A stretch of DNA of 42,688 bases from Eubacteriales Family XIII. Incertae Sedis bacterium (lineage in GTDB: Bacteria; Bacillota; Clostridia; Peptostreptococcales; Anaerovoracaceae). The translations under genes were made by a program, and so were the position numbers. The DNA is taken from positions 1-42,688 of the forward strand of contig JAISAW010000146.1 in assembly GCA_031266515.1 (NCBI GenBank). Reading direction: 5' to 3'. This document shows positions 29,260-39,500 of this stretch, piece by piece. The stretch's first letter is position 1; every line of letters begins with the position of its first letter. The notes beneath the pieces were generated by a model that was not told the DNA's origin, made no database searches, and saw only the letters and a program-made list of their open reading frames with translations.

Positions 29260-30822
29260 TTAATGCTTGAAGTGCCTTATCCCCGAAAACACCATCGCTA
29301 TGCCGAGCTCGTTGCAGCGCCTGATCGATTCCTCGTCTTTAAGCGAGCCGCCCGGCTGAATGATAGCAGCGATTCCGGCCGCAGCCGCGGCTTCCACGCA
29401 ATCAGGGAAGGGGAAGAATGCATCCGACGCCATGACCGCGCCACTGAGGTCTGGAGCCTCTCCTTCGCGGTCGGGCCCTGCCAGGGCTATCCTCGCGGCG
29501 CCTATCCTGTTTGTCTGGCCCGGGCCTACGCCGAGGGTCATCCCGTCTTTCGCTATCACTATGGCATTGCTCTTGGCGTGCTTTACCACTTTCATCCCAA
29601 ACTTCATGTCTTCGAGCTGTTCTGCTGTCGGCTGCTTTTCCGTTACGGTTTCCAGTTCGGATTCTTCGAATATTTCGTTGTCTATATCCTGGATGAGAAT
29701 GCCTCCGTCGACTTTTTTGATATCGATACTGCCTGCCGGCGCTTTTTCCGCGATGGAAGCAAGTTCGAGCAGGCGTATATTTTTCTTCTGTGAGAGGAAG
29801 GCCAGTGCGTCTTCATCGAACGCAGGAGCTATCACTATTTCGACGAATATCTTTCCTATCTCCTCCGCAGTGGCGAGGTCGACAGGCCTGTTCGCCGCTA
29901 TTATCCCGCCAAAGATGGAAACGGGATCAGCCTCATAAGCCTTCATGTAGGCCTCATATATGCCAGGTGCCGTACCAACCCCGCAGGGGTTTGCGTGCTT
30001 CACCGCCACCACGGTGGGGGCGTCAAACTCCCGAAGACAGGCAATGGCGCCGTTTGTGTCGTTAATATTGTTGAATGAAAGCTCTTTGCCGTGCAACTGC
30101 TTTGCGTTCACTAGCGCCCCTGCCGGAGTCTGTACCTCCCGGTAGTACGCCGCCTTTTGGTGAGGGTTTTCACCGTAACGCAGATCCTGGATTTTTTCGT
30201 ACGTGAAAGTCGGAGCATCAGGAAGCGGCAGATCTTTTTCTTTTCTCAACCAGGACGCTATGAGCGCGTCGTAGGCGGCGGTATGCTCGAACACCTTGAG
30301 CGCAAGCCTGTATTTTTCATCATAGCCCAGCCCTTCGCCGCTTTTCAGACCCTCTATGACGGAAGCATAGTCGGCGGGATCGCACACGACGACCACGTCT
30401 TTGTGGTTTTTTGCCGCGCTCCTCAGCATGGTCGGGCCGCCTATGTCTATATTTTCTATCGCAACGGGAAGGGTCGTATCTTCCTTCAGTATCGTCTCTT
30501 TGAATGGATACAGGTTGATCGCTACGACATCTATCGGATCTATCCCGAGTTCCGATATCTGCTTCATGTGTTCGGGCCTGCCCCTCATGGCGAGTATCCC
30601 TCCGTGCACCGTAGGGTGCAGGGTCTTGACGCGGCCGTCGAGGCACTCGGGGAAGCCGGTGATCTCTGACACTCCGGTCACAGGTATCCCTGCGTCCGCT
30701 ATCGCCCTGCGCGTACCACCGGTGGATACGACTTCAAAACCCAGCGCTGCGAGGCTTCTCGCAAATTCGACGACTCCCGTCTTGTCGGACACACTGATAA
30801 GCGCTCTCTTCTTACTGACCAT
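29260..30822 (-). CDS. purH: Bifunctional AICAR formyltransferase/IMP cyclohydrolase
   Basis: KRALISVSDKTGVVEFARSL, STGGTRRAI, DLRYGENPHQKAAYY, KHANPCGVG, SDAFFPFPD. Confidence 0.97.
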   Translation of the reverse strand: MVSKKRALISVSDKTGVVEFARSLAALGFEVVSTGGTRRAIADAGIPVTGVSEITGFPECLDGRVKTLHPTVHGGILAMRGRPEHMKQISELGIDPIDVVAINLYPFKETILKEDTTLPVAIENIDIGGPTMLRSAAKNHKDVVVVCDPADYASVIEGLKSGEGLGYDEKYRLALKVFEHTAAYDALIASWLRKEKDLPLPDAPTFTYEKIQDLRYGENPHQKAAYYREVQTPAGALVNAKQLHGKELSFNNINDTNGAIACLREFDAPTVVAVKHANPCGVGTAPGIYEAYMKAYEADPVSIFGGIIAANRPVDLATAEEIGKIFVEIVIAPAFDEDALAFLSQKKNIRLLELASIAEKAPAGSIDIKKVDGGILIQDIDNEIFEESELETVTEKQPTAEQLEDMKFGMKVVKHAKSNAIVIAKDGMTLGVGPGQTNRIGAARIALAGPDREGEAPDLSGAVMASDAFFPFPDCVEAAAAAGIAAIIQPGGSLKDEESIRRCNELGIAMVFSGIRHFKH

Positions 30823-30845
30823 TGTTCACCTCTTTCTCTCAACCA

Positions 30846-31649
30846 TCATTTATAGACCGAGCCTCCTGAACATCCAAGCCTTTCAAAGACTTTGCCGATA
30901 GGCTCCCTTATGACCAGGCTTGCCCTGCCGTCATAGTCTGTGGGGCTCATGTTTATCAAGACAAGATCTTTTCCGCTGAAGTAATTCAGAAAGCCCGCCG
31001 CCGGGTAGACTACGAGCGACGTGCCGCCGACTATCATCAAGTCTGCCTTCTCTATCGCCGAAACAGCGCCCGCTATGACGGAGGAGTCCAATCCTTCCTC
31101 GTACAGCACCACGTCAGGCCGCACGATGCCGCCGCAGCTTTCGCAATAAGGCACGTACTTCGTATTTTTCCCGGGTGCACTGCAATGCTTTTCATCGAGT
31201 ATGTAACCGAGATCGTACGCTGCACCGCAAGACAGGCAGTAGTACCTCTGCCCCGACCCGTGTAGCTCATATATTTTTTTTGAGCCGGCTTTCTGGTGCA
31301 GGCCGTCAATGTTTTGGGTGACGATGGCGATGTCTTTGCCGGCTTTCTCAAGCGCGGCAAGGGCAAGGTGCGCGGGATTTGGCTTCGCTTCATCAAAAAC
31401 CAGGCTTTCCCTGTAGTAGCGATAAAACGTATCGGTATCGCCTGCAAAAAACGAATGTGACACCATCTCTTCAGGGCTGCGCCCATAATCAAGCCTGGCA
31501 TGGTACAGCCCTTTCTCGGAACGGAAATCCGGTATCCCGCTTTCGGTCGACACCCCGGCCCCGCCGAAAAAAACTATATGCCCGGCCTCGTCTATAAGCT
31601 TCCTAAGATCTTTTGCAGCGTCCATATCCGCCTCTTTTCTCATCCGCAT
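30846..31649 (-). CDS. cobB: NAD-dependent protein deacylase (sirtuin)
   Basis: FFGGAGVSTESGIPDFRSEKGLY, TQNIDGLHQKAGS, four Zn Cys (CLSC...CESC), GGTSLVVYPA. Confidence 0.94.
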   Translation of the reverse strand: MRMRKEADMDAAKDLRKLIDEAGHIVFFGGAGVSTESGIPDFRSEKGLYHARLDYGRSPEEMVSHSFFAGDTDTFYRYYRESLVFDEAKPNPAHLALAALEKAGKDIAIVTQNIDGLHQKAGSKKIYELHGSGQRYYCLSCGAAYDLGYILDEKHCSAPGKNTKYVPYCESCGGIVRPDVVLYEEGLDSSVIAGAVSAIEKADLMIVGGTSLVVYPAAGFLNYFSGKDLVLINMSPTDYDGRASLVIREPIGKVFERLGCSGGSVYK

Positions 31650-31762
31650 TATTGTGCCGCCAAACTATCAGCCGGGATGCCTTAGGAACTGTTTGGAAAT
31701 AACCTTTACATCCCAAGTGCACCACTAAACACGGGTGTTTAGTTGGCGACACAGTAAGATTA

Positions 31763-32104
31763 TTACATCAAAGTGATGCTGTCGATATAAAATTCTCTCC
31801 CGATGTCTGTCGGGCTGCCTTCGCCGCCGCATTCGGGGCACGAAAATTCAAAGGGCTTACGTACAAAAAGTGCGCCGCAGGAGGCGCACTTCAATTTGCT
31901 TTGCACTGTCTCTATTTCTATATTCGCGTCTTCGCACACAGTGCCACGACCCGCGATTTCGAAATACATCATGATGGATTCGCCTATGAACCCCGACCTG
32001 TCGCCGGCCACAAGCTTGATGTTCACTACTTTCGAAGCCGCTTCAGCAGCCGCTTTTTCGCAGGCAATTTTGATTATCTGCTGTACGGCCGGAAGTTCAT
32101 GCAT
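31763..32104 (-). CDS. hypA: Hydrogenase nickel incorporation protein HypA
   Basis: Start re-assigned to MHELPAVQQIIKIA. Zn motif CASC...CPEC. Confidence 0.9.
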   Translation of the reverse strand: MHELPAVQQIIKIACEKAAAEAASKVVNIKLVAGDRSGFIGESIMMYFEIAGRGTVCEDANIEIETVQSKLKCASCGALFVRKPFEFSCPECGGEGSPTDIGREFYIDSITLM

Positions 32105-32576
32105 CCGCCGGTTCGCCCTCCTGGGGTTCAGGGGTTTCAGCCTGCCCGGCCGATTCGGAATCGGTTTGCCCGAGAGAGGCTTCCGTGCTTGCTGGAGTTT
32201 CAAGCTGTTCCTCCGCGGCTTCCTCTTCGGCCTCCGGGGGCTCTTGCTTGTATGTATCCACCTGTTTGACCGTATCAGGGACGACATGGGTGTGTTCCGT
32301 CCAGAGGCAGTTCTTCATGCAGGTATCCACGCAGTACGAGCAGTAGACGCACTGCATGCGCTTTATAGTCCAGCTCTTTTCCTGGCGGTTCACTTCGATG
32401 GCGTCCGTCGGGCACTTGCGCGCGCAGAGGCCGCAAAAGATACAGGCGTCTATATCTATGCCTATCGCGCCTCTCAACGTATCCGGATATTCGCGGGGTG
32501 TGAACGGGTAGCCGTAGGTGCTCGGCTTGCCAAAAAGGCTTCTCAGTACGACTTTCCCCATGCTCAGAAATTTCAT
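32097..32576 (-). CDS. echF: Ech-type hydrogenase 2[4Fe-4S] ferredoxin subunit (EchF/NuoI-like), acidic C-terminal tail
   Basis: CIFCGLCARKCPTDAI and CVYCSYCVDTCMKNC. Position in the operon. Confidence 0.9.
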   Translation of the reverse strand: MKFLSMGKVVLRSLFGKPSTYGYPFTPREYPDTLRGAIGIDIDACIFCGLCARKCPTDAIEVNRQEKSWTIKRMQCVYCSYCVDTCMKNCLWTEHTHVVPDTVKQVDTYKQEPPEAEEEAAEEQLETPASTEASLGQTDSESAGQAETPEPQEGEPADA

Positions 32577-32580
32577 GCGC

Positions 32581-33663
32581 CTACCTCTCCGTGCAACTTA
32601 TACAGGGATCTATCGTAAGAATAAGGATGGGGACATCCGCCAACTGCGCTCCGGCAAGTGTCTTCACCATGGCCGGGATATTGGCATTGGTAGGAGTCCT
32701 GACCCTGATCCTCTTCAGGAACTTCTCGCCTGCGCCTTTGCTGTAATAATATGCTTCGCCTCGCGGCTGTTCGACTCTGGCAATATACTCACGCTCCGGG
32801 TTCCCTTTCACCGGGACGGATACCTCTCCGTCCGGGATGCGCTGTATCGCAGCTTTGATGAGTTCGATCGACTGAAACAGTTCCCTTATCCTGACCACGC
32901 ATCTGGCATGGGAATCCCCTGCAGTTTCGACACAAGGCTCGAAGCCAAGATCCACATAAAGCCGGTCTTTTTCTTCAAGCCTGACATCCATCCTCAGCCC
33001 GGAGCCTCTTGCCACAGGGCCTACTGCCCCGAGCGCGGCAGCTTCTTCCGCCGTGAGTACGCCGACTCCCTTGAGGCGGCTCCCCACACTGCTGTCTTCA
33101 ATGAAAACTTTCGCCAGCTCTTCGATCTCGGGGACGAGTTCGGTCAGCTTCCTCTCCATCAATGCAAGCGTATCCGCATCAACGTCACGCCGAAGCCCTC
33201 CCACTTTGCATACCGAAAAGATGACGCGCCCGCCGGTCGTCCTCTCAAACAGGTCAAGCACCGTTTCCCTGAGTTTCCAAGTATGCATATACAGGCTTTC
33301 AAAGCCAAAGCTGTCGGCGAGCAGGCCGAGCCACAGCAGGTGTGAGTGCACTCTGCCGAGCTCATGCCATATGAGGCGCAGGTACTCCGCGCGCTCCGGA
33401 ATCTGTATCCCCATATTCCCTTCAATCGAAAGGCAATAACCCATCCCGTGTCCGAAGCTGCAGATACCGCATATACGCTCAATGACGGAAACCATCTCCG
33501 GCCACTCGCGTTTCTCAACTAATTTCTCAAGTCCTCTGTGGATATAGCCTATCGACGGAATCGCCTCGACGACAGTTTCGTCTTCGAGAACAAGATCCAG
33601 ATGCACAGGCTCAGGAAGAACCGGATGCTGCGGCCCGAACGGTATGACGGTCCTCTTTGCCAT
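32581..33663 (-). CDS. echE: Group 4 [NiFe] hydrogenase large subunit (EchE)
   Basis: Start re-assigned to MAKRTVIPFGPQHPVLPEP. Ni ligand motifs RICGIC and C-terminal DPCISCTER. Confidence 0.93.
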   Translation of the reverse strand: MAKRTVIPFGPQHPVLPEPVHLDLVLEDETVVEAIPSIGYIHRGLEKLVEKREWPEMVSVIERICGICSFGHGMGYCLSIEGNMGIQIPERAEYLRLIWHELGRVHSHLLWLGLLADSFGFESLYMHTWKLRETVLDLFERTTGGRVIFSVCKVGGLRRDVDADTLALMERKLTELVPEIEELAKVFIEDSSVGSRLKGVGVLTAEEAAALGAVGPVARGSGLRMDVRLEEKDRLYVDLGFEPCVETAGDSHARCVVRIRELFQSIELIKAAIQRIPDGEVSVPVKGNPEREYIARVEQPRGEAYYYSKGAGEKFLKRIRVRTPTNANIPAMVKTLAGAQLADVPILILTIDPCISCTER

Positions 33664-34130
33664 CAGCCTTCTCCTCCTTCCTCTGCCTTTTCGCTCACTT
33701 GCCCTGTATCTGAGCCGGTTTCGTCCCCCATCTCGTCGTCCGACTGCAGGGCTTCGGGCGAGACGCGGGCTAAAAGGGGGTTCCACGGTGTTTTTTCGGC
33801 TGTGACGAAGTAGTTGCCGCCGAAGTCAAGCTGCAGGCCTTCAAAGACCACCCCGAATAGGTCGTGTATCTCGTTTTCATATACAAATGCGTACCCGTAC
33901 AGAAAGGTGATGCTCGGTATGCCGGGATCCTCCGCAGGGAGGACCACACGCACGTTACTCAAGTTGTTGCCCTTTTCGAAAACGTAAATGACTTCCACGT
34001 TCTCATCGGCCAGGTTCGCTATCATCACGCCGAGGCGCCAGCCTTCTATTTTGCGCTCCTGTACGAAGCCGAGAAGCCCGTCGGCCCCCAACGTCGTTAT
34101 ATTTTGGTTTTTCTCCGTTTGGCCGGTCAT
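33663..34130 (-). CDS. echD: Ech hydrogenase subunit D (NuoC-like)
   Basis: YAFVYENEIHDLFGVVFEGLQLDFGG. Overlapping starts and stops with its neighbours. Confidence 0.85.
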   Translation of the reverse strand: MTGQTEKNQNITTLGADGLLGFVQERKIEGWRLGVMIANLADENVEVIYVFEKGNNLSNVRVVLPAEDPGIPSITFLYGYAFVYENEIHDLFGVVFEGLQLDFGGNYFVTAEKTPWNPLLARVSPEALQSDDEMGDETGSDTGQVSEKAEEGGEG

Positions 34131-34588
34131 TCCGCCTGCTCTCCCTCTGTCACTGTCTCTCCCTTTGCCACTTTTTCTCTCTTTTCAGCCAACACAGCGA
34201 GCCCCTTGACGACGCCATCGATTATCGATTCCGGCCTTGCCGCGCATCCGGGGACATAGACGTCGACAGGTATGGCCTGGTCCGCGCCGCCGATGATATT
34301 GTAGCATTCCCTGAACACCCCGCCGGTACACGCACAGGCACCTATGGCGACCACCACTTTTGGCTGCAGCATCTCATCGTATATCTGCTGAACCACCGGC
34401 TTGTTTTGCTCATTCACCGAACCGGTGATGAGAAGCACATCCGCATGCTTGGGGTTCCCGCTGTTGATAATGCCAAAACGCTCAACATCGTACATCGGAG
34501 TGAGGCAGGCAAGCACTTCGATATCGCAGCCATTGCAGCTCGATCCGTCATAATGGATCACCCACGGTGATTTGGTAACGTACGCCAT
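34127..34588 (-). CDS. echC: [NiFe] hydrogenase small subunit (EchC/NuoB-like)
   Basis: SCNGCDIEVLACLTP, GACACTGGVF, VPGCAARPE. Confidence 0.93.
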   Translation of the reverse strand: MAYVTKSPWVIHYDGSSCNGCDIEVLACLTPMYDVERFGIINSGNPKHADVLLITGSVNEQNKPVVQQIYDEMLQPKVVVAIGACACTGGVFRECYNIIGGADQAIPVDVYVPGCAARPESIIDGVVKGLAVLAEKREKVAKGETVTEGEQAE

Positions 34589-34600
34589 GCTCCCTCCTTT

Positions 34601-35515
34601 CTAACTGAGCAGCTGGGAGGCATGCAGGTAGTAAAGCACCAGCAGGTTTGCGCCTCCGAAAATAATTGTGACCGCCCACGCGGATTTGAGGGTGAACTGC
34701 CACCTCATGCGCGCGTAGGTATTGTCTATGAGTATTTCCACGAAATACAGGAACAGGCAGACCACAATACCGAGCACCCACCAAAGCGGTGTGCCGTTCG
34801 CGAAGAACAGGAAGATGAACCCGAGGAAAATCACGTTTTCATACCAGTGCATCATCTCGATAGCCGCAAGCGTCCTGCCTGAAAACTCCGTAGTCAGCCC
34901 CTTCACAAGCTCCTGATGCATATGGTGGCTCATCGAAAGGTCGAACGGCGATTTTCTGAGTTTGATAGTAAATATGTACAGCACTCCGATGAACAGCCCC
35001 GCCAGATACGGGAATGCGACCGGCCCGCCCGATATGATCTCCGCCACACCAAAGCTGCCCTTTGCAAGGAAAAGCCCTATCGTCAGGAGGATGATCATCG
35101 GCTCGGTGCTCATGAGCTGCACGAGCTCCCTTTCCGCGCCTATCTGCGAATACGAAGAATTCGACGCGAAGCCTCCGAGGACCAACAGGATATCGGCCGT
35201 CGTCAGCGTGAAGATCACCATGAGCAGGTTGCCGCCTCCGAAGAAGAACACACCCGTTATGACACAGAAGATAAGCGATGTCATGATATAGAAATCCTGG
35301 CTGCCTCTCACGGTCGCCGGCTCCTTCTCCATCAGCTTGAGCACGTCATAGAAAGGCTGAAGGACAGGGGGCCCCTGCCGGCCTTGCATCCTCGCCGTGA
35401 TCTTGCGGTCGAATCCGGCGATCAGCCCGCCCACCAAGGGACCGCAGACGACGAAAACTGCGGCGGTGATCACCTGAAAATAGCTTATCTCGCTCCCATA
35501 AAACGATATCATCAA
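34601..35515 (-). CDS. echB: Ech hydrogenase membrane subunit B (NuoH-like)
   Basis: GPLVGGLIAGFDRKITARMQGRQGPPVLQPFYDVLKL. Confidence 0.93.
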   Translation of the reverse strand: MMISFYGSEISYFQVITAAVFVVCGPLVGGLIAGFDRKITARMQGRQGPPVLQPFYDVLKLMEKEPATVRGSQDFYIMTSLIFCVITGVFFFGGGNLLMVIFTLTTADILLVLGGFASNSSYSQIGAERELVQLMSTEPMIILLTIGLFLAKGSFGVAEIISGGPVAFPYLAGLFIGVLYIFTIKLRKSPFDLSMSHHMHQELVKGLTTEFSGRTLAAIEMMHWYENVIFLGFIFLFFANGTPLWWVLGIVVCLFLYFVEILIDNTYARMRWQFTLKSAWAVTIIFGGANLLVLYYLHASQLLS

Positions 35516-37593
35516 GAAAACCCTCCGCTTGCCAGCATCGTATAAAGAGCAAGTCCTATATACACGTAATAGGCGGCCACTGCCGCGAGGACCGCAGCGC
35601 TTGTGATAGTCCCCAGCCTCACCATACGGTCTTCCGGGAAAATATCATTCAAGTAGTAATTCCGGTTTTGGATATGGACTGTCTTTTGCATCGAACCCGT
35701 GTATGTGAGGTCGTCGCCTTTGCCGGCGCCAGCCATGTACAGGTGGGTATTCTTCTTCCTGCCCTTGCCGTAAAACAGCAGAGTCAGGATGATAAGCAGC
35801 AACACCATGACAACCATGATGATCATATTCCCTTTTGACAGAGCCGAGAGATCCCCGGTCGGGATCAAAGCGAAAGCAGAGTTCAGGTATGGGATAACGC
35901 TTCCATCGGATATCCACGGGAACGACACAGCCGTTATGATGGTGAGCAGCGCGAGGAAAGCATTGACAAAGGATTCTTCGAAGCTGACTGATTTTTCGAG
36001 GTTTTCCCTGTCCGGCATGACAGCGGTGAGCTTGCCCACCCATTTCGTCCACGCGAACAGAAATACTGCGGAGCCAAACGCGAGGAACATCACTATCCAG
36101 AAGTTGCCCGCTTCGACAAAGGCTTTCAAAGCCGCCCATTTTGACACGAGCATCCCAAACGGGGCAAGGAACATCGCTGCGCAGCCTATGATCATATAGC
36201 TCGTTATCTTCGGCAATTTTCCAAGCAGCCCGTCCATTTCCTCTATATCCTTGCTGCCAATCCGGTGCTCCACCGTACCTACGCAGAGGAAGAGGAGGCA
36301 CTTAGTGACTGCGTGGAAGATTATGAGCATGATGCCTGCCCAGACCGAAGCTTCTGTCCCGACCCCCGCGCAGGCGACGATCAAGCCGAGGTTGGCTATC
36401 GTCGAGTAAGCGAGCGCCCTCTTCGCGTTTGTCTGGGATATCATCGCAAGCGAAGCGAACAGGAAGGTGACGCCTCCGAGCATCACTGTCAGTAGCCCCG
36501 GGGTGAGGTTGATGGTCACAAGCTCAGACACTCCCAGAAGAGGTGCCAGCCTGATGATCAGGAATACGCCCGCCTTCACCATAGTCGATGAATGGAGCAG
36601 CGCCGATGTCGGGGCCGGGGCGACCATCGTGCCGAGCAGCCACGTGGAGAACGGCATCTGCGCCGCCTTTGTAGCGCCCGTCACCACGAGGAGGCCGACC
36701 ACCAGGTTGACGACGGGGTCCTGCCCGCCCATCGCTTTGTTGCCTACACCGTAGTCAAGCAGGCCCGACAGCGACAATGTGCCGATGCTTTCGTAAGAGG
36801 CCATCACGATGAGCGCAGTGATGAATGCTATCCCGCCTATCATATTGTAGGCAAGGGCTTTGAACGAATTCTTTATAGCGACTTCGTCCTTCGTGTATCC
36901 GATCAGGAAGAACGAGCAGATCGTAGTGCATTCCCAGAAAAAGAGCATCCATGAGAGGTTGTCCGATACCACCACCCCGAACATAGCCGAGAGGAATGCG
37001 AACATGACGAAGAAGAAAAACCTCCGTCTGTCGGGACGGCCCTCGTGGTCCGCATGCTCCTGGTCGTCCTTCATATAGCCAGCGGCGTGCACACAGACAA
37101 GCGAGCCTATGACGCCGATTATGAGGATCATGATGATTGAGAAAGAGTCGATCTTCACGAAAGAAAGAGTCGCCTCATGGGCGGCCTTTGACTTTGTGAA
37201 CTCAAACCACACGACGAGAGGGACCTGGATAAGCGTCAGTACCAAGGGGACTATCTTCCTGTACCTGACGCACAGGAAAATGATGATCGCCGAAAGCGCC
37301 ATCTCGAGGATGAACATCCCAAAGCTTACGTGCTCGCCGAGCTCCGATCCAGGGATGCCCGCGAAAAGCGAAAATCCGGAATCCGACGCTTCCCACAGCA
37401 CTATTGGCCCGCCTCCAAGGTAAATGACGGCAAAGACAATGGACAGAAGCGCGATGGCAGCCCCAAAGGTGAAGACCACGCCCCTTCTTATCGAATTATT
37501 CTTTACTATCAGGAGTATTATCGCCGCAACGAGCGGCATAGCTATCAGTAATGTTAGTAGCTCCAAATCTGTCTCCGGGTTCTCCTCAAACAA
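35512..37593 (-). CDS. echA: Ech hydrogenase membrane subunit A (NuoL/Mrp antiporter-like)
   Basis: SWMLFFWECTTICSFFLIGYT, PFSTWLLGTMVAPAPTSALLHSSTMVKAGVFL, AYSTIANLG. Confidence 0.93.
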   Translation of the reverse strand: MFEENPETDLELLTLLIAMPLVAAIILLIVKNNSIRRGVVFTFGAAIALLSIVFAVIYLGGGPIVLWEASDSGFSLFAGIPGSELGEHVSFGMFILEMALSAIIIFLCVRYRKIVPLVLTLIQVPLVVWFEFTKSKAAHEATLSFVKIDSFSIIMILIIGVIGSLVCVHAAGYMKDDQEHADHEGRPDRRRFFFFVMFAFLSAMFGVVVSDNLSWMLFFWECTTICSFFLIGYTKDEVAIKNSFKALAYNMIGGIAFITALIVMASYESIGTLSLSGLLDYGVGNKAMGGQDPVVNLVVGLLVVTGATKAAQMPFSTWLLGTMVAPAPTSALLHSSTMVKAGVFLIIRLAPLLGVSELVTINLTPGLLTVMLGGVTFLFASLAMISQTNAKRALAYSTIANLGLIVACAGVGTEASVWAGIMLIIFHAVTKCLLFLCVGTVEHRIGSKDIEEMDGLLGKLPKITSYMIIGCAAMFLAPFGMLVSKWAALKAFVEAGNFWIVMFLAFGSAVFLFAWTKWVGKLTAVMPDRENLEKSVSFEESFVNAFLALLTIITAVSFPWISDGSVIPYLNSAFALIPTGDLSALSKGNMIIMVVMVLLLIILTLLFYGKGRKKNTHLYMAGAGKGDDLTYTGSMQKTVHIQNRNYYLNDIFPEDRMVRLGTITSAAVLAAVAAYYVYIGLALYTMLASGGFS

Positions 37594-37774
37594 TGTCCGC
37601 GCAGGAATCCGTGCAAAACAACATAGCGATTTGCTTAAATCCTGTCTTACTCGATAATGTCCGCGCGATAATTCTTCTCTCTGCTCGTAATGTTATAGCA
37701 TAAAATGGTCGCAATGAAACCTCTTTTTTCGCCATCGTCTAATTTTCGCAATATTTAGATTTCGGGGAAGAGCG

Positions 37775-38680
37775 TCAGCCAGCCTTCTTCCCGGCGTCCT
37801 TGCCGGTACCGATCCTGAGCTGTGAGATGATGACCCCTGCGAAAATAAACGCACAGCCGACATAGCCGCGAAGGGTCATGGTCTCGCCAATCAGCACAGC
37901 CGCGCCGACAACGCCGAACAGGGCTTCAAGCGAAAACAGTATGGCGGCCCGGGTGGGCGGCACGTACTTTTGCCCCACCACCTGCAAGGTATAAGCGACC
38001 CCCGCAGACATTATCCCTCCGTACAGAAGGGCCACTATCCCGCCCTTTAATCCGGCGAAAGTGATCTCCTCGCCGAATGCCGCTATCGCCGTAGTCAGAG
38101 CCCCGCAGATGAAAAACTGCATGAACGACAGCTTCACAGGGCTTGAGACCTTTGCCACGGAGATATCGACGACGATGATATGAAGCGAAAAGAAAACTGC
38201 GCCTGTGAGCAGCAGTCCGTCGCCGAGGGAGAAGCTGCCAAAACCTTCTTTCATGCTTATGAGGTATATCCCCACCATCGACAGAGCCGCGCCGACCCAA
38301 AGCAAGGCCCCCGGGCGTTTGCCCCCGAATGCGCTGAAGATGGGGACCATGATGATATACAGGGCGGTGATAAACCCGGCCTTGCCTGCCGAATTGGTCA
38401 TGAGCAGCCCTACCTGTTGTATATTGCTCCCAGCGAAGAGCACACCTCCGCACAGCAGCCCGTATTTCAGCAGAGCCCTGGATTCCTGCCTGTCGGGCAG
38501 CTTCCTGTCCAGGACGAGTATGACGGGTATGAGCGATGCGGTCCCTATCAGAAATCTGACGCCGTTGTAGGTGAAAGGCCCCATGGTGTCCATACCGACG
38601 AGCTGGAACGTGAAAGCCACGCCCCATATCAGGGCCGTCAGGAAAATGCATATAGTGGCGCCAAACTCTTTTTTGTTCAC
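37775..38680 (-). CDS. EamA/DMT-family transporter
   Basis: Ten-TM duplicated EamA pattern; SLEALFGVVGAAVLIGETMTLRGYVGCAFIFAGVI. Confidence 0.9.
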   Translation of the reverse strand: MNKKEFGATICIFLTALIWGVAFTFQLVGMDTMGPFTYNGVRFLIGTASLIPVILVLDRKLPDRQESRALLKYGLLCGGVLFAGSNIQQVGLLMTNSAGKAGFITALYIIMVPIFSAFGGKRPGALLWVGAALSMVGIYLISMKEGFGSFSLGDGLLLTGAVFFSLHIIVVDISVAKVSSPVKLSFMQFFICGALTTAIAAFGEEITFAGLKGGIVALLYGGIMSAGVAYTLQVVGQKYVPPTRAAILFSLEALFGVVGAAVLIGETMTLRGYVGCAFIFAGVIISQLRIGTGKDAGKKAG

Positions 38681-38711
38681 CTGGCAAGTACCTCCCGAAA
38701 AAGTCGCGCCG

Positions 38712-39470
38712 TCAGAGTATGCTTCTCAGGAATTGCCGCGCCCTCGGATTTTTTGGGTTGCTGAAAAATTCCGACGGGGGCGCTTCTTCGGCGAGCTCTC
38801 CGTCGCACATGAAAATGACCTTGTTTGCAGCCTCGCGCGCGAAACCCATCTCGTGGGTGACCACTATCATTGAAGTCCCGCTTTTGGCAAGATCGCTCAT
38901 CACGGTCAGGACTTCTCCGACAAGCTCGGGGTCAAGAGCGCTCGTCGGCTCATCAAACAGCATGACTTCCGGCTCCATGGCCAACGCCCTGGCGATCGCC
39001 ACCCTCTGCTGCTGCCCACCAGAAAGCCTCGAAGGGTATTCGTCTGCCTTGTCCGAAAGCCCTACCCTGTCGAGCAGGGCATTTGCTTTTGCCTCGGCCT
39101 CTTTTGTGCTCATTTTTTTGACATTGATCGGCGCGAGCATGATGTTTTCCCGGGCGGTCTTGTGCGGGAAAAGGTTGAACCTCTGAAAGACCATGCCGAG
39201 CCTGAGCAGCATTTCCTTTCGCCTTTCGGAATTGATCTTTTCGACTTCCCGGCCTTCGCTTCGCTTCTCAAGAAGCTCGTCGTCAATATATATCTCTCCG
39301 TCAGTGATGGTCTCAAGGCCGCATAGCGCCCTGAGCAGCGTCGACTTGCCGGCACCCGACGGGCCGATCACCGCGATCACTTCCCCCTGCTCGGCGGTCA
39401 TCGACACTTTCCTCATGACTTCATTCGCGCCAAATGTCTTGCTTATTTCCACAGTGCGTATCAGCGACAA
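38712..39470 (-). CDS. Polar amino-acid ABC transporter ATP-binding protein
   Basis: IGPSGAGKSTLLRAL, LSGGQQQRVAIARALAMEPEVMLFDEPTSALDPELVGEV. Confidence 0.96.
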   Translation of the reverse strand: MSLIRTVEISKTFGANEVMRKVSMTAEQGEVIAVIGPSGAGKSTLLRALCGLETITDGEIYIDDELLEKRSEGREVEKINSERRKEMLLRLGMVFQRFNLFPHKTARENIMLAPINVKKMSTKEAEAKANALLDRVGLSDKADEYPSRLSGGQQQRVAIARALAMEPEVMLFDEPTSALDPELVGEVLTVMSDLAKSGTSMIVVTHEMGFAREAANKVIFMCDGELAEEAPPSEFFSNPKNPRARQFLRSIL

Positions 39471-39500
39471 CTTTCCATTTCTCCTTTACAGATCCGTTTA

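Noticed and set aside
31763-32581. Full hydrogenase maturation cluster hypBCDEF
   Set aside because: Only hypA is readable here; the others are not in this window.
36265-36954. Small plus-strand ORFs over echA
   Set aside because: Antisense to the NuoL-like membrane subunit; no support.
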